Assembly: GCF_032854445.1 (NCBI RefSeq)
Contig: NC_088298.1
Span: 10,217,504-10,281,503, forward strand
From: Liolophura sinensis
Lineage: Eukaryota > Mollusca > Polyplacophora > Chitonida > Chitonidae
Reading direction: 5' to 3'
DNA length: 64,000 nucleotides
In this document: positions 12,321 through 24,453 of the stretch, piece after piece
Position numbering within the stretch: the first letter of the stretch is position 1
Layout: the number at the start of each line of letters is the position of its first letter
Translations under genes and position numbers: made by a program
The notes under the pieces: generated by a model
The model's input: only the letters and a program-made list of their open reading frames with translations
What the model was told of the DNA's origin: nothing
Database searches by the model: none

Positions 12321-15300
12321 GCCGTTTTACTACCGGAAAACGATAGGGCGCCCAAAACTGTCAGGCGCCCAAACTAACCCAGCTAAATAGTCAAACTAGT
12401 AAATAAACGAGGGATGAACAGCACAAAACAAACGACAGACACGCGTGTGTGTCTTTCCCAGTACCCTCAAGTTCCCAGTCAAAAATCCGGCGAGGGGGAC
12501 AATCAAGGAAACCTTCTCGGGGAACCTGGGCCCAGCCGGCGAGCACATCGCGTGAATATAGACCAATAAAATACAAGCCACGGCTGTCATACATGCAGCG
12601 CCCTCTAGCGGCCTGTTTGACAACCCACGTGGTTAAAACTTTTTGACATCTCGTAAAGATGAAAGCGGTCTCGCTCCTTTGGCGGGAGACCCGATAACCT
12701 CAGGAAAATCACATAATAAGCTATCAAAAACATACGTAACTGCCGACAGGCAATTATCAGCTGTGCAAAGGAATGCTGCAAAGACAGGGCCGGTCAATCG
12801 CATCTTATTTTGCACCGGTAAACCCCTCAGGAACGGGTCTGTCGGACATGGATGAAAGTGAAACCAATGAAAATAGGCCTATTCCCACGGCTGAGAGCTG
12901 CGGACACTACGGAATCAAGCTTGAATGATATGCCTACTACGGACGTGGGAGAGGGAACATCAGGCTGCCATGGTTTGCCAGAAGACTCCGTTGAAAACGT
13001 GAACATTTCAGGGATAAACTTGCCACATTTTCCAGAAAATTCCCGTGGCTGGAGTATCGATATGGCGACGGGGCGTACTGTGTTGTCTGCAAAGCCGTTT
13101 CGCTGGGTTCGGAAAAGGTTAAAGCGTGGTCAAAACGACCACATAATCTTGTTAAGGATGACAAATGGAATACAAACTTAAAGAATCATCAGAAATCCAA
13201 ACGCCACAAGGAAAAAACGTCCATGTGCTTCAAATGGTAAAAAAATGGAAAGCTACCGGCAAAGGCGGAATACGGGACTCAGGTTAGTGATTATTCTCTG
13301 CTTACTCGGCACATATTCATAGTACAGACCACTCGTTGGTTAAATAATTTATTTAAAAATATTGTAGTACATAGTATTGGCTTCAGTAGATCATGTTGAC
13401 GTCAAACTTGTTGTCATGTGACTCTTAAATTGTGAGGTGTGACATTAAACCCTAAGCGTGCATGGGTTCATTCATTCAGTTTAGAAGGTAAACATATGTA
13501 AAATAAACTTCTTCTGTAAACTTTTCCAGTATTTTCATCTTGGCTTGAATCCAGTCATGTATAAGTGCATTTTTCATATTTGAAGTCAGGGGGACCCATT
13601 TAATAAAAATAACTTGACTCGTCTCTTAAATATGTCATTTGCAGATCACGATTTTATAACTTTACAAGCATGTTTATTTTATATATATTTTAGGTGCAAG
13701 AAGGGGTGACTGTCAGCAAAAAAACAGATCACACACGGAACCGCAAACTTCTCCGCCACCTGTTAAAATCCCTCCTGTTTTTGATCCGAAAAAGATGGGC
13801 AGCCAGAGAAAATTATGAAGATTTTGTCAGATTTATTGGAGACGAGTTGGAACATCCTGACCTCCAGCAACATTTCGCTCTAATGAAACAGAATGCAACA
13901 TATCTGTCAAAGACAACTGTTGACAATTTCATAAAGCACATAGACAGCTATCTTGAGGAGGAGTTGATTACAACTCTAAAATCGGTTTCATATCTTACCC
14001 TGGAGGCAGATGAAAGCACGTCTGAGTCTGGAAATGAAATGTTAAGCATTTATGTCAAATTCATGCATCCACTTGCGCATACTGTAGAAGAAAAATTTCT
14101 GTGTCAGGTCAAAATGGGTGCTTCTAAAACTGCAAAAGCGTTACACCAAGCTATCACAGAGGCTCTTCGTGACAGAGGTATAGACTGCACTAAAATATTT
14201 TTTGCTGGTCTGGACACCACAAATACTATGTCAGGTGAGAGAGGTGGACTTCAGAGACTTTTGAGACACTCCCATCCTATGTGCAAGTACCAGCCATGTC
14301 GGTCCCATAAGTTAGCCCTTGTGCTTGTTCACATGATGAAATCAAATGCCTTGCTATCTGAAATGGACAGCCTGTTGATTACTGTGTGGAAAAAATTCAA
14401 ATTCTCCACCAACAATAAAGCAGTTTTAGAAGAAGCCCAGAGTATTGAGGGAAGCAAAACTCTTAAGGTAAATTTAAAATTGCTGTACTCAAAACTTTAT
14501 GAATTAAAATTCAAATTTTCCAAAACAAATATCATGACATAGGATTCCATCCCAACAGTTTATGTCTAAAATATTTAAACAATACAATTAATTTCATTTT
14601 AGTCTGTGCAATCATACCCATAAAGCCGAAAAAATCTTATTATTTAATTTATTATGGATCAATTATTGGCAGGTTAACTCGACCTCACCAGTGTTGTGTA
14701 TTTACATAATTAAACAAGAAAAGACAAGATGCAAATAACTCATTTGTCCATGTATATTATACATGTAGTTTATTACTTATACAGATGTGAAAAGAAGTAT
14801 TCCCAACTGTCAATTATGTACCACAGGTGTTACATGTAGTACAACTATATTCAATGACCTTCCTTGGTCCCTGTTGACTATTTATACTTTCATTTAAATC
14901 CTACAGAAACAGTCAATACAAAATTAAATACTGCATCGCTCACTTTAATACCATTCATGGGGGTAATGGAATACAAAAACTGACTAGTTTTTGCAATTTG
15001 TTCTATTTGTTTTATTAGATCATCAAGGCCTGCACTACGAGATGGCTTACTCATGGACAAGCTTGTAGACGTACAGCAGACCTCCTACTATGCTTTTGGA
15101 TACTCTGGACACAGTTTACCACGCTAATCATGATCCTGAGATCAAGAGAGTACGTGACCAGCTGTGTAGACCAGAAATGGTACTCTTCATCCTGTTTATG
15201 GCCGATTTGCTTTCATTAACAAATAAGTTTTGCAAGTACCTACAAGGCCGCCAAGTTCAGTTTTCTTCACTGCCATGTGTGAAAGCTAACTTCATTTGAA

Positions 15301-16500
15301 CAGGTTCAGGTTTTCAAGGATGATCCATCTACTATGGTCAGTGGAGTCTTTTCAGCGAAGTCCAAAGATTACACTCTTCTAACACAGGAACGCTCAGTGA
15401 ATGTCCGCTGAACCAGAGGCAGACAAGGCCAACCAGTTGATGAAGACACACCGGCAGACATTGTCAAAATTTTCTGGAAGGAAACAGCTGTGCCTTTTAT
15501 ACAGGAATTTGTTGAGGAGGTAAATTCTGCCTTTGATGTTCCAGATCCTGTTCTGTGTGCTTTCCAAAGTTTAAACCCCGGTGACTTTGCTAAAGGTGTC
15601 GTTTCTGACAAGGATGTTCACCCTGCTTCTGCACAACTGGACACGTTATTTACATTTTATGGCAACACAGTGATAGATGTACATGACGGGGAGCATACAG
15701 CTGCGGGCCCTATATTAGTCTCTAACAGCACAGTGGATCAAAAACTCGAACTGGAAGAGTTTTGCAGAGCTGTCAAAGTTGCTGTGAATGCTGCTGATAA
15801 TGACATTTTGGAGAAAGCAGCCCATTTAAGGGATGAGTTAACAGCAAAGAAGGCTCTGGATATTGAGTTACAAATTACAACATTTATCGATAAGAACAGA
15901 TTGACAAGTGCCCAGTTGTTCAAGTCTATAAAACAACTTGGGACATGTGAAGAGCTATTCCCCAACTTAATGATATTACTCAATCTGGCATCAATAATAC
16001 CATCGTCAACTGCGGAAGTGGAGAGAGGTTTTTCATTAATGAACCTTCTTTGCACTCCTCTGCGTGCCAGCATGCTTCCAAACACATTGGATAAACTTCT
16101 TAGAATTTGTCTGAACGGTCAAAATCTGACAGACCAAGATGTTGAAGTCATTATTGACAGATTCAGGGATGACACTTCTGTAACAAATCGCCGTATAACT
16201 TTGTGACTCTACAGTTAAGACACTCTACAGTTCAGAGAGTATGCTTTGTTTCTAGACGTTTTGAATCATGTTCCATCATATCCAAGACATGAATTTATGT
16301 ACCGCGATGCGAGTAACATCCCATTAAAGTAGGGAGTTCAGCTTCTCAGGCATCCGCCATACGAATTGCCTACAAAACCCCAATACCACGGCCTTTTCAT
16401 TTGACTGTTAATGAGAGTGTAATACATTTATTTCAGTTTGTGTTTACGTTTTGGTGTACCTTTATAAATATCTTGTGTTTGTGAATGGTAGCTGACAAAT
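12321..16500 (+). mobile_element. hAT element (hAT-2), decayed, ends not found
   Basis: The bounds are approximate. The left bound is where the pogo coding match stops. The right bound is the last sequence before the GC-richer leader of the next gene. A search by eye for CAGG...CCTG inverted ends gave nothing convincing. Insertion into the pogo element is likely, but no target duplication could be shown. Confidence 0.5.
12643..16205 (+). pseudogene. hAT-2 transposase, multi-exon, several breaks
   Basis: The exon 1 region carries the leader TSGKSHNKLSKTY, like hAT-1, and a TTF-type finger (YCVVCKAVSLGSEKVKAW, then NHQKSKRHKEK). It ends at a donor after 13282 (ctcag|gttagt). Exon 2, 13694-14467, holds the first Asp (LEADESTSESGNE), a GLDTTNTMSGERGG stretch at the second-Asp position and HKLALVLVHMM. 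A third exon starts at 15019 after ttttattag (IIKACTTRWLTHG) and runs to the C-terminal dimerisation region (TAEVERGFSLMNLL, LDKLLRICLNG), with stop at 16204. Frames change in exon 1, near 15090 and between 15300 and 15490, so it is not functional. The introns (13283-13693 and 14468-15018) are AT-rich and otherwise empty. Confidence 0.75.
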
Positions 16501-16700
16501 AAAAAATCGCTTATCAGCGTGTACCACGGAGAAATAGCTCTCGTAATGGCCTGACGATCGGCGTGTAGTCAACGAGACGGCGCCATTTTTTTAACGTGTT
16601 TACGTTTTCAATGCGCTATTCGCACATGACCCAATGGAAATATCCGTCTTAAAATGCTTTGGTTAAAAAGTTGGGATCTCGTAGTTTATCGTGATACCTG
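16206..16700. other. Intergenic stretch between hAT-2 and the next gene
   Basis: No coding region was seen. The first part is probably the hAT-2 3' end (aataaaaaatcgc near 16500). From about 16540 the base composition becomes GC-richer, with cggcgccatt, and may be promoter sequence for the gene whose first donor lies at 16808. Confidence 0.35.
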
Positions 16701-16808
16701 CCAGTTCGTCAAACACGTGAGGGCATGGGCGCCAAAAGGCGAATATGGCCTTCCGATGGGTCCGCAACAACAGCAGACGCCGGATTCTGGAATTGGTGGC
16801 GATGAGAG

Positions 16809-17342
16809 GTAAGTCCCATCATCAATGTGGCTGTAAACTGGCAATTTTCGACTTTTTTTCTTCTTGGCTCATGTGTAATTTTCCGATTTTTGCTTCGGTG
16901 TTTTTCCGTGGCAGCCATTTGTTACAGTCTCGGTTTAATTCTTATCACCTTGTTCCTAACCGCCTACATTAACGTTGGCCTCGTTCTGAATTTGTAAATC
17001 AAAATGCTTGGCCAAAACACCCCGTTCCCAGTAGCTTCGGCTAAAACAACAACAACACCATGTTATCTGTACTGTCCGATCGGCAATGTTTTCAGTTCAA
17101 AATAAAACTTATTGATAACTTCTTCATAGCCTTCCTCGGTGTGCCCAGTGTTTGTTTAACATTGGGCGTGGTTATGCTTGACGATTGACTGGTTACGATC
17201 GACATGCGAATAGATTCAAGGAATGAAATTAAGGAGTTTATAGTGTGTTCATACCTAAGTTATTGGTCATGTTATGAGAGGGTGTCAGGTTGTTTAAACC
17301 TTTTTTCTTCTGTACCATTAAATTGTTTATTTTTTGTTCTAG
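16809..17342 (+). other. Predicted intron in the 5' untranslated region
   Basis: It begins GTAAGT after gatgagag and ends with a pyrimidine-rich ttgttctag at 17342. The inferred upstream exon contains a short open frame starting ATGGCC at 16745 that is not in phase with the main start at 17381. It would act only as an upstream ORF. Confidence 0.4.
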
Positions 17343-17380
17343 TTTTCACACAGATAACCTACCTCATAGTGGCCTGAATC

Positions 17381-20300
17381 ATGGCAGATGAAGAAGAGCT
17401 GTGTGACTCAGTTTCAGATATTGGTATGCGCATATACATTTATTCACCAAAAGGTCTCTCAAGTAACTTGCGCCATATTCTAAGGAACATAATTATTTCC
17501 CTTATTCTACATGACACCGTTGGGACTTGTTATGCCCCCATGATCCTTGGGGTAAACCACTGGCAGAAAAAATAGTTCTGAACTACTTCCCCATATTTAG
17601 ACCGCAACACTCATCGCTCGACCAATGGCTGTCCAGTACTACTGCTATCTATCTTGCGATGTGTGCAAATTACACTTATTCAACCTTGTGACATAACTGC
17701 AGGTCACGCCCTGTCTAGACAGCACGTGCAAAAGAGAAACTGATTGGATTATCCGTATCGCTGGGTGTGGCTGGGGTCATCACAGAATAGATCGACTCGC
17801 TTCGCTCGCCGTCTATCCTGTGATAACCCTCGTTGTGCGCTGTCGAACTATTACTTATTTGGCAGTGGATGGCATACATAAAAGTAAACTTGTTACGGGT
17901 TCGTAGCCATTTACCCTTGCCAAGGTTTCTGCTCAATTGAGATCGCCTCAGGCTCATCACAGTATAGAAACATAATGTAAACCAACAATCTTTACTTAAT
18001 AAATGTGTATTGAATAAATTACAAAAACATGTACTTCTTAATATATTTTATTTCTGTTTTAGATACTCTCCTGGGTGAATATTTCGAGCATATGCAGGAA
18101 GGCCCTCAGCTACCACCCGACCTGGCTAACAAGATAGATGTTCCAATAACCTACGGACTGTATACCAAAGCATTACTGAGGCTGGAGACAAGAGGAATCA
18201 ACATTCAGAACAATTTGCCCCCTTTATTAAAACTTTTTGACTCCACAATTGAACTGCCTAACAAAATCAGTAACCTTACTCGAAAAGTGAAAAAATATCT
18301 GAACAGTCATCCGGACAGTCAAACAGAAATTATTTCATCAATATACCCATCTGATGTGAAGGTTGCTGGCTTTTCTGAAGATCAGCTACTAAACGGCTCA
18401 CTGCCAAGGTGCACTCCAACTATCGGACATATCCTCTCCTTGAGATCATTCATACGTGTACGACAGTTATCCTGGAAATATTTACACAAGTGGGTTATCG
18501 AAATGCTGGGACTATCTCCAGAGGATGTTGATACCACTTCATTGATTAGCCAGTGTAATAGGCTCTTCCTTCGCAAGAGGAAAAAGTTATCGGCCATTTT
18601 TTTAGAGGAGCAGTACCGTCCCCCTGTTTCTGTGCAGGTTGTTGAGCAGGCAGCTGGACAGACATCGGATCACAGTGACACAGAAAATGATGTTGTTGAA
18701 CTGTATCAAGACCTGAAACAGAAATTAAAAGAATTATCTGATACTTTAAAGAGTGCTTATAACAAGAATTGTGTTTTAGAGCACACAGTTTACAAACAAA
18801 ACCAACGACTATTTGAACTCACTAAAATGGCAAAACAGCATAAGAAACTGAAACAACAACTGAGTGAACTTCGATCATCTTTCTCAACCAGGAATGTTAA
18901 CAAACGAATTGCAACCAGAGACAAACATATTGAAAAACTGTCTGCCATTAATGTTGAACTGAATCGTGAAAATATGAATTTGAAGGAAAGCCTGAACACA
19001 GCAGAGAGAAAAAAACTGAATGCACAAAAGCAAGCTTCTCATTACTACAACAGATGTATCAAACTTAAAGAAGATGGATTACGACCAGATGCACTCTCTT
19101 TGGCTAAGATTGAAGAGTTAGAAACAGAAAATGAAACATTGAAAGAGCAAATTGAAGATCTTGTAGACAAAACGACACAACTGGAAACATTTTCTGGGAA
19201 TAGATATGATGACAACATTCGCCAATGCTACATAGATTTATTGTCCATGGGTGTCAGTGTTGGAAGATGCGAGTCTGTTGTTCGATCAGTCCTTGGCAAT
19301 TTGACAAATACAACAGTCGGAAGACTTCCTAGCAGAAGCACAGCATCACTTTTACAAGTTGAAGCACAGATATTATCAGAACAGCAAGCTCTGGATGTTA
19401 TCCTTTCACATGAGGACAGTACACTGCATACAGACAACACTAAAAAGAAGGGACGAGAATATGCAGGCGTCCAAGTCTCTGTTCAGTCAGAAAATCCTGT
19501 TTTTCTTGATATCGTGGAAATGGTGAGTGGCAACACGGAATCCGTTCTTGATGCTCTGAAACTGACTGTCCCATCTAGCTGAAAATGTAGCTTCAACAAC
19601 AGAGGAGAAATCACTACTGGAGGCAAAACTACTTTTTGCACTGAATAATATAATGACTGATCGGCATATTGTAAACAAAAAAATCGTAAAATCACTTGAA
19701 GATTGGCGATCCCAAATGCTGCCTGAAATTATTTCATCTGCTGATATAACAGAAGAAGAAAAGACCGACCTTGTCAACATGAACAGTTTGTTCTGCGGTC
19801 TCCATGTAATTGTTAACATGGCCACGGAAGCAAAGAAAGCGCTCAAACTATACCAAGATAGAAACATTCCACGAGAGGACCTTGGGCCAGGGTTCAATAC
19901 AAACAATTCTTGGTCATATGATTTGATATATCAAGTGTGCAAGGCTTTGACAACTGGACCTGAGAGGCAATCTGACCAAAAGTCTGGATATGGGGAGGAG
20001 TTTGCTGTTCACATGGAAGGCTTGAAAAAGGTTGTTAAGTTAGTTCCCTTTCTAGGTAACCGCTTCAATATTCTTTTTCATGATGCTGCTGCCACATATT
20101 TTCACAGGCAAGATATTGTAGAGTTTTTGAGAGGGGGTTACATATCAGACTCGAATGATAAACTGAACTTTCTTTCAAAATGCATCCTCGAACAAATTCA
20201 AGTAGACCACAACCTTGCTGGATGCAGAGCTCTGGGCATTATAGACAAAATGATTACTGGCCCTTTGTGGCGAAAGTTAAATGAGGAAGGAATGCACATT

Positions 20301-21578
20301 CTGGACACCAATCAAATCTGGAAAGAGGTAACCAACTTCCTGGATGAGTGCTCCAATGATTCCACGCCTATGATGAATGGGAAAACAGTTTTCAGCGAAG
20401 AATTACTTCAGAAAGATGACGTTTACAATAGTTTATTTGAACCTGGAACACCACTTCTACAGAAACATACTAAATCTGTCCTAGAACTCACATGTGCTAA
20501 TTTGGCTTCTCTGTGTAAACGGCAGCTTGCAGATCATCTGGCTGGATTCCTTCATCAACCATCTGACAAACTGTGGCAGGAGACAAAATCTGCTCCATTG
20601 ACAAATGTAGTATCAGAGTCCGCATTTGCTGATCTTGACAGGTGTGTTCAGCATGCACCACAAAAAAGCACGATTGCAAAGGCAGCCCTATCATGTTTCC
20701 AGCGAAACAAAACATCTGTTTATCTTAAGAAGTTGAGCCTGGAAAAGAAGAGGAAATATTTTCAAATTGCCCGTAGAAGAGCCCCTGTAAGAAAGAAAGC
20801 TGACAGAGACCGATACAGAGACATTAGAAGAAAGAAGTTAGAACTGATGAGAGAGAAAAAGCTTCAGAAAGAAGAAAAGGAACGGAAGCAAATGTGGCGA
20901 GAAGAACAACTCAGAGTGCGAATCAGTGTGAATGGTGGTATCTGGAGGACAGAGGAAGAGCTGAAAGAGAAGATGAAACAGATACAGGGGAAAATGAAAA
21001 GGATGCAGGCAGTCAGAGATCAGATCACTTACAGGATAAACCGGAGTAAAACATCAAATAAGAACCTAGGAAAATTTACAGTGAACAAGAAGAAACTTAC
21101 CATTGATGAACTTAGTCGAAATCTTATTTTGTTGATCTGTGAGAATGTGGACATTGAATTTCATCTACATGTACCAGACCACGTGAACATCGATCAGCAA
21201 AAAAACGCGTCGCGAAAACGCAGGCATCAAGTTCCAGTTAACGGTAATGCTGCTAAGAAACCTCGAGTTCCAGAACCGTTACCATGTTTACAGTTTGCTT
21301 CTGGTTCTTATGTTGCTGTTGCATTTGATACAGAATGGTATCCTACTTTTGTAGATTCTGTTGATGATGGCATGATGACTGTCCGTTTTCTTCACCGTCG
21401 AGGGGACAGTTTTATTTGGCCTGAGCCCCCAGACCCTAGTGATGGAAAACCAGTTCCGAGAGTGTTTGCATTTGCTGAAGTAAAGTGTGAACCCAAAAAC
21501 ATTAGACTTTGGTCTGTTGACAATGTCAAGCAGATTGACCAACTGTATCTTGATTTTAAAGAGGCCTACATGAGTTAA
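17381..21578 (+). CDS. Unassigned transposase-like protein with coiled coil and Tudor-like domain (one frameshift)
   Basis: Proposed coding exons are 17381-17423 (MADEEELCDSVSDI) and 18063-21578. A GATATTG|GTATGC donor joins a ctgttttag acceptor and restores a GAT codon, so the protein continues DTLLGEYFEHMQ. A noncoding exon probably ends at 16808 (gatgagag|gtaagt) and joins 17343. The product is about 1,180 residues. It has a helical N-terminal region, a long coiled coil (about 225-420), then LHTDNTKKKGREYAG and MTDRHIVNKK with FCGLHVIVNMA, which could hold the Asp residues of an RNase H-like core. A Lys/Arg-rich helix (KKADRDRYRDIRRKK) follows, and a C-terminal Tudor/SH3-like module (YVAVAFDTEWYPTFVDSV). 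One single-base frameshift lies near 19575; the rest is open. It resembles a repeated invertebrate protein family, but I cannot name its superfamily. No inverted ends were found. Confidence 0.6.
17424..18062 (+). other. Predicted intron in the coiled-coil/Tudor gene
   Basis: The intron starts gtatgc and ends tttctgttttag, and it splits the GAT codon after base 1. The segment 17700-17960 has a different composition (cgcttcgctcgccgtctatc) and may be a small insertion. It carries no gene. Confidence 0.55.
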
Positions 21579-21786
21579 CAATCATTATTATACCGTATGC
21601 AGTTTATCTTTAGGAGACTTGCGCCACATCCTGCACCCACGGTCAAAAGACTTGTCAGGTAGTTTTTTTGGTTTTGGATGTTAAAATCAACCTTTGGTGT
21701 ATTTGTTTTTGCAATGTGTATGAAATAAGCTTTCATTTGATATATAACAAAGCATAAAAAGTTCATCGTCAAGTGATTTGAAATTT

Positions 21787-21842
21787 GGCGGCCATATTGG
21801 ATTTTGTCGGCCATATTGGATTTTTGTCCGCCATCTTGGTTA
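21787..21842. repeat. Short tandem repeat, three units
   Basis: Three nearly equal units of about 18-20 bases, of the type ggccatattggattttgt, lie in direct order. The last is diverged (cgccatcttggttaat). They follow the stop of the coiled-coil/Tudor gene by about 200 bases. Confidence 0.75.
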
Positions 21843-22013
21843 ATTACGCGAGCCCTATTCTCTGTCTCTGAGGTTCACATGTCTATCAAATGATTGGTTG
21901 ACTCCTGCATAGATTTGTTTTCATTTTACTTCATTGCCTTCAAGGTGTCTGATTCCTGTGTAAATATTACGTAATTGTAGGAGCATATTGATATGCAAAT
22001 TTATGCAAATGAA

Positions 22014-24449
22014 CCCATTTACGCTCGCCCATGCCGATTTTTCGATTCAAATTTGAAATCGCAGCGAAAAATTCATATAGGAAGTGAATTTTCATCAAAA
22101 TGGGATTAAAATTCAAAGATATCCATCAAATGTAAAGCGACATTTTTGTCGCCCCAGGCTTACTGGTAGAGCGACATTATTGTCGTTTCCTGCCATAGTG
22201 ATTTGAATGCATTCTGGGAACAAACTCCATACAGGGCCAAGTTTTATCTCTGCGCCATGTAGTGCATAGACACTGTGCCGAGCTGACGCAACACTTTGGA
22301 GCAAATCAGAGACCGTTTTAGCCAGAAGTTGGCGAGTTTGTAGGTTGCGATTTCAAAATGGCGGCGCCAGGTCCAACACCACGCCGGTCAGTGCGAAAAC
22401 GGGTACGCTTATACGATGTCAGGCAAGTTGTGAGCTTTTTAGACGATCCTGATGATTCTTCTGACAGCCACGACTCTGGCAGTGACATGGATGTGAGTGA
22501 ATTTCGCTATGAGGATTCAGATTCGTCGTCTGAACCGGACGATAGTGAACCCGGAAGTAACCGTAACGTTTTGCATATGGGAAATTCTGACAGCTGTGAT
22601 GTGGTTGAACAAACTGACCACGGGCATGGGGATGCAGGTCTTGGGGTTGCTGACAATGGTGATCGCTCCAATGATTCAGTGGATTATGATATTTGGCAAA
22701 CTGTTCGAAACTTGCAACAAGACCAGCCTCCAAACGTGAATGACTTTGTGTCACACAGAGGACAAGTATGGAACCCGCCACAGGACACACCACCAGTTGA
22801 CTATTTTGACAGATTTTTCCAATGCTCCCAGCCTGATGGACAGTCACTTTGGGATTTCATTGTTGATGAGACTAACAAATACTACAGCTTTAGTTTGGGA
22901 AAAGCTGGTGTGCTTCAGGAGCATTCACGGTATCACAAATGGAATTCAATGGATGTATCACAACTGCGTGCTTTTGTTGGACTGTACTTCAACATGGGAC
23001 TTGTTCGTAAGCACAGCATTGCGGAGTACTGGAATTCAACTAATTTTTCACAGGACAATCCAGTGTTCAGGCGTGTCATGACACTTCAGACATTTGAGAA
23101 TATTCTTCGCTTCATGCATTGCTCTGATAGTGAAAATGAACCAAGACGCGGAGATCGAGACTATGACCCTCAGTATAAATTTCGACCAATATTGAATTTT
23201 CTCAATGAGTCATGGGCAAGGGAGTATGATTTGGGCCCTGTTATTTCTATTGATGAATCAATTGTTGGATTCAAGGGCAGGCACACACTGGTCAATTACA
23301 TTCACATAAAAAAAACACCACCAATGGGGACCCAAAGAGTATTCCCTTGCAGATTCTAACAGTGGTTATGTGTATGAAACCATATATCATGTTGCCAATA
23401 TGAAAGTTTCAAATCATGGTCAGCCATTCGATGTGTGTGATAGGTTGTTGGAAAATCATGGTGGAAAACATCACCATCTTGTAGTGGATAATTACTACAC
23501 AAGCCTTCCACTGTGTGAACATATGCTGGATAAACAGATATATGTGACTGGTACTGTCAGGTCAAACCGTGTGGGACTGCCTGACCCTATAAAGAAAACT
23601 TTGAAACATAAAGGTGATATGGTTTGCCAACGCAAAGGACAGATTTTGGCAGTAAATTGGATGGACAGAAAACAGGTCAGGCTTTTATCTACTATTTCAA
23701 ATGCTGGAACAGTTGAAAAAGAAAATCATAACAAGGTAAAGAAGACTGTACCCAATGTCGTTATTGACTACAATGCCGGTATAGGTGGTGTTGATAAATC
23801 TGACCAGATGACAGATCAATATTCTTGTGAACTAAGAAGTAGAAAATGTTGGAGAAAGATTGTGTTTCACTTGCTTGATAGAACCCTTACAAATGCCTAC
23901 ATCTTGTACAAGGAAAATTCCAACATACAAGGAATTCCTATGACACACTTGAAATTTACCATATCAGTTGTAGAGGGACTTATTGGTGGGTATGAGGAGC
24001 CACACAGGAAGGTAGGCATGCCAAGTATTGGTGATCCACTGGCAAGAAAGTCAGCCAGGCATTTCATCAGTAAAATACCAGATGGCAAAAGAAGGAAATG
24101 TGCAGTTTGTGCCAAATCTAGACAATCTGGTTTAGGTTACCAAGGAAGCAGAATTGGTACGTGGTGTAAGGACTGTGGAGTTGGGCTGTGTCGCAATCAG
24201 TGCTTTGAAAAATACCACAAATAGGGCCAGTAATATGACAAACCTGTAGCAAATTCATGACTGTTGCACCTCTGGAAGCATTTGTTGTAATCATAGTAAT
24301 GATTAATAAACACTGGATACAGAAATAATAGTGTCATTTCATTTCATTTCTGGGCGAACTGTTTGTGCATTGTCGTATTTTTAAGTATTTCCGCAAAATA
24401 ATTCACCGAATGGTACTAGGCGACTGGAAAAAAATCACCAGTAAACGGG
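22014..24449 (+). mobile_element. piggyBac DNA transposon, both ends present
   Basis: The left end cccatttacgctcgccc starts at 22014, and the right end ...gtaaacggg finishes at 24449. Inverted, they share CCCRTTTAC. The right end is followed by TTAA (24450-24453). The left end is preceded by TGAA (22010-22013), a one-base-changed TTAA. The element encodes one transposase. Two palindromes, gcgacatttttgtcgc (22137-22152) and gcgacattattgtcg (22171-22185), lie near the left end. Confidence 0.85.
22358..24224 (+). pseudogene. piggyBac transposase (PGBD4-like), one frameshift
   Basis: This is a TTAA-specific cut-and-paste transposase of about 620 residues. The start is ATG 22358 (MAAPGPTPRRSVRKRVRL), followed by an acidic disordered leader (DDSSDSHDSGSDMD). 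The DDE_Tnp_1_7 domain then runs from VDYFDRFFQ through MDVSQLRAFVGLYFNMGL, SIDESIVGFKGRH (first Asp), VVDNYYTSLPL (second Asp) and GGVDKSDQMTDQYS (third Asp region). A C-terminal zinc ribbon (CAVCAKSRQSG, then TWCKDCGVGLCRNQCFEKYH) closes it. A single-base length change in the A-run at 23308-23315 separates HIKK from HHQWGPKEYS; either side of it the frame is open. The right-hand 3' flank (24225-24449) holds only the untranslated tail and terminal repeat. Confidence 0.88.
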
Positions 24450-24453
24450 TTAA

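Noticed and set aside
12391-12623. Overlapping minus-strand frames before hAT-2
   Set aside because: GC-rich leader sequence open in several frames. Not supported as a gene.
12352-16560. CAGG-type inverted ends for hAT-2
   Set aside because: Candidates caggcgccc (12361) and ggcctg (16546) share only five bases when inverted and have no matching flanks.
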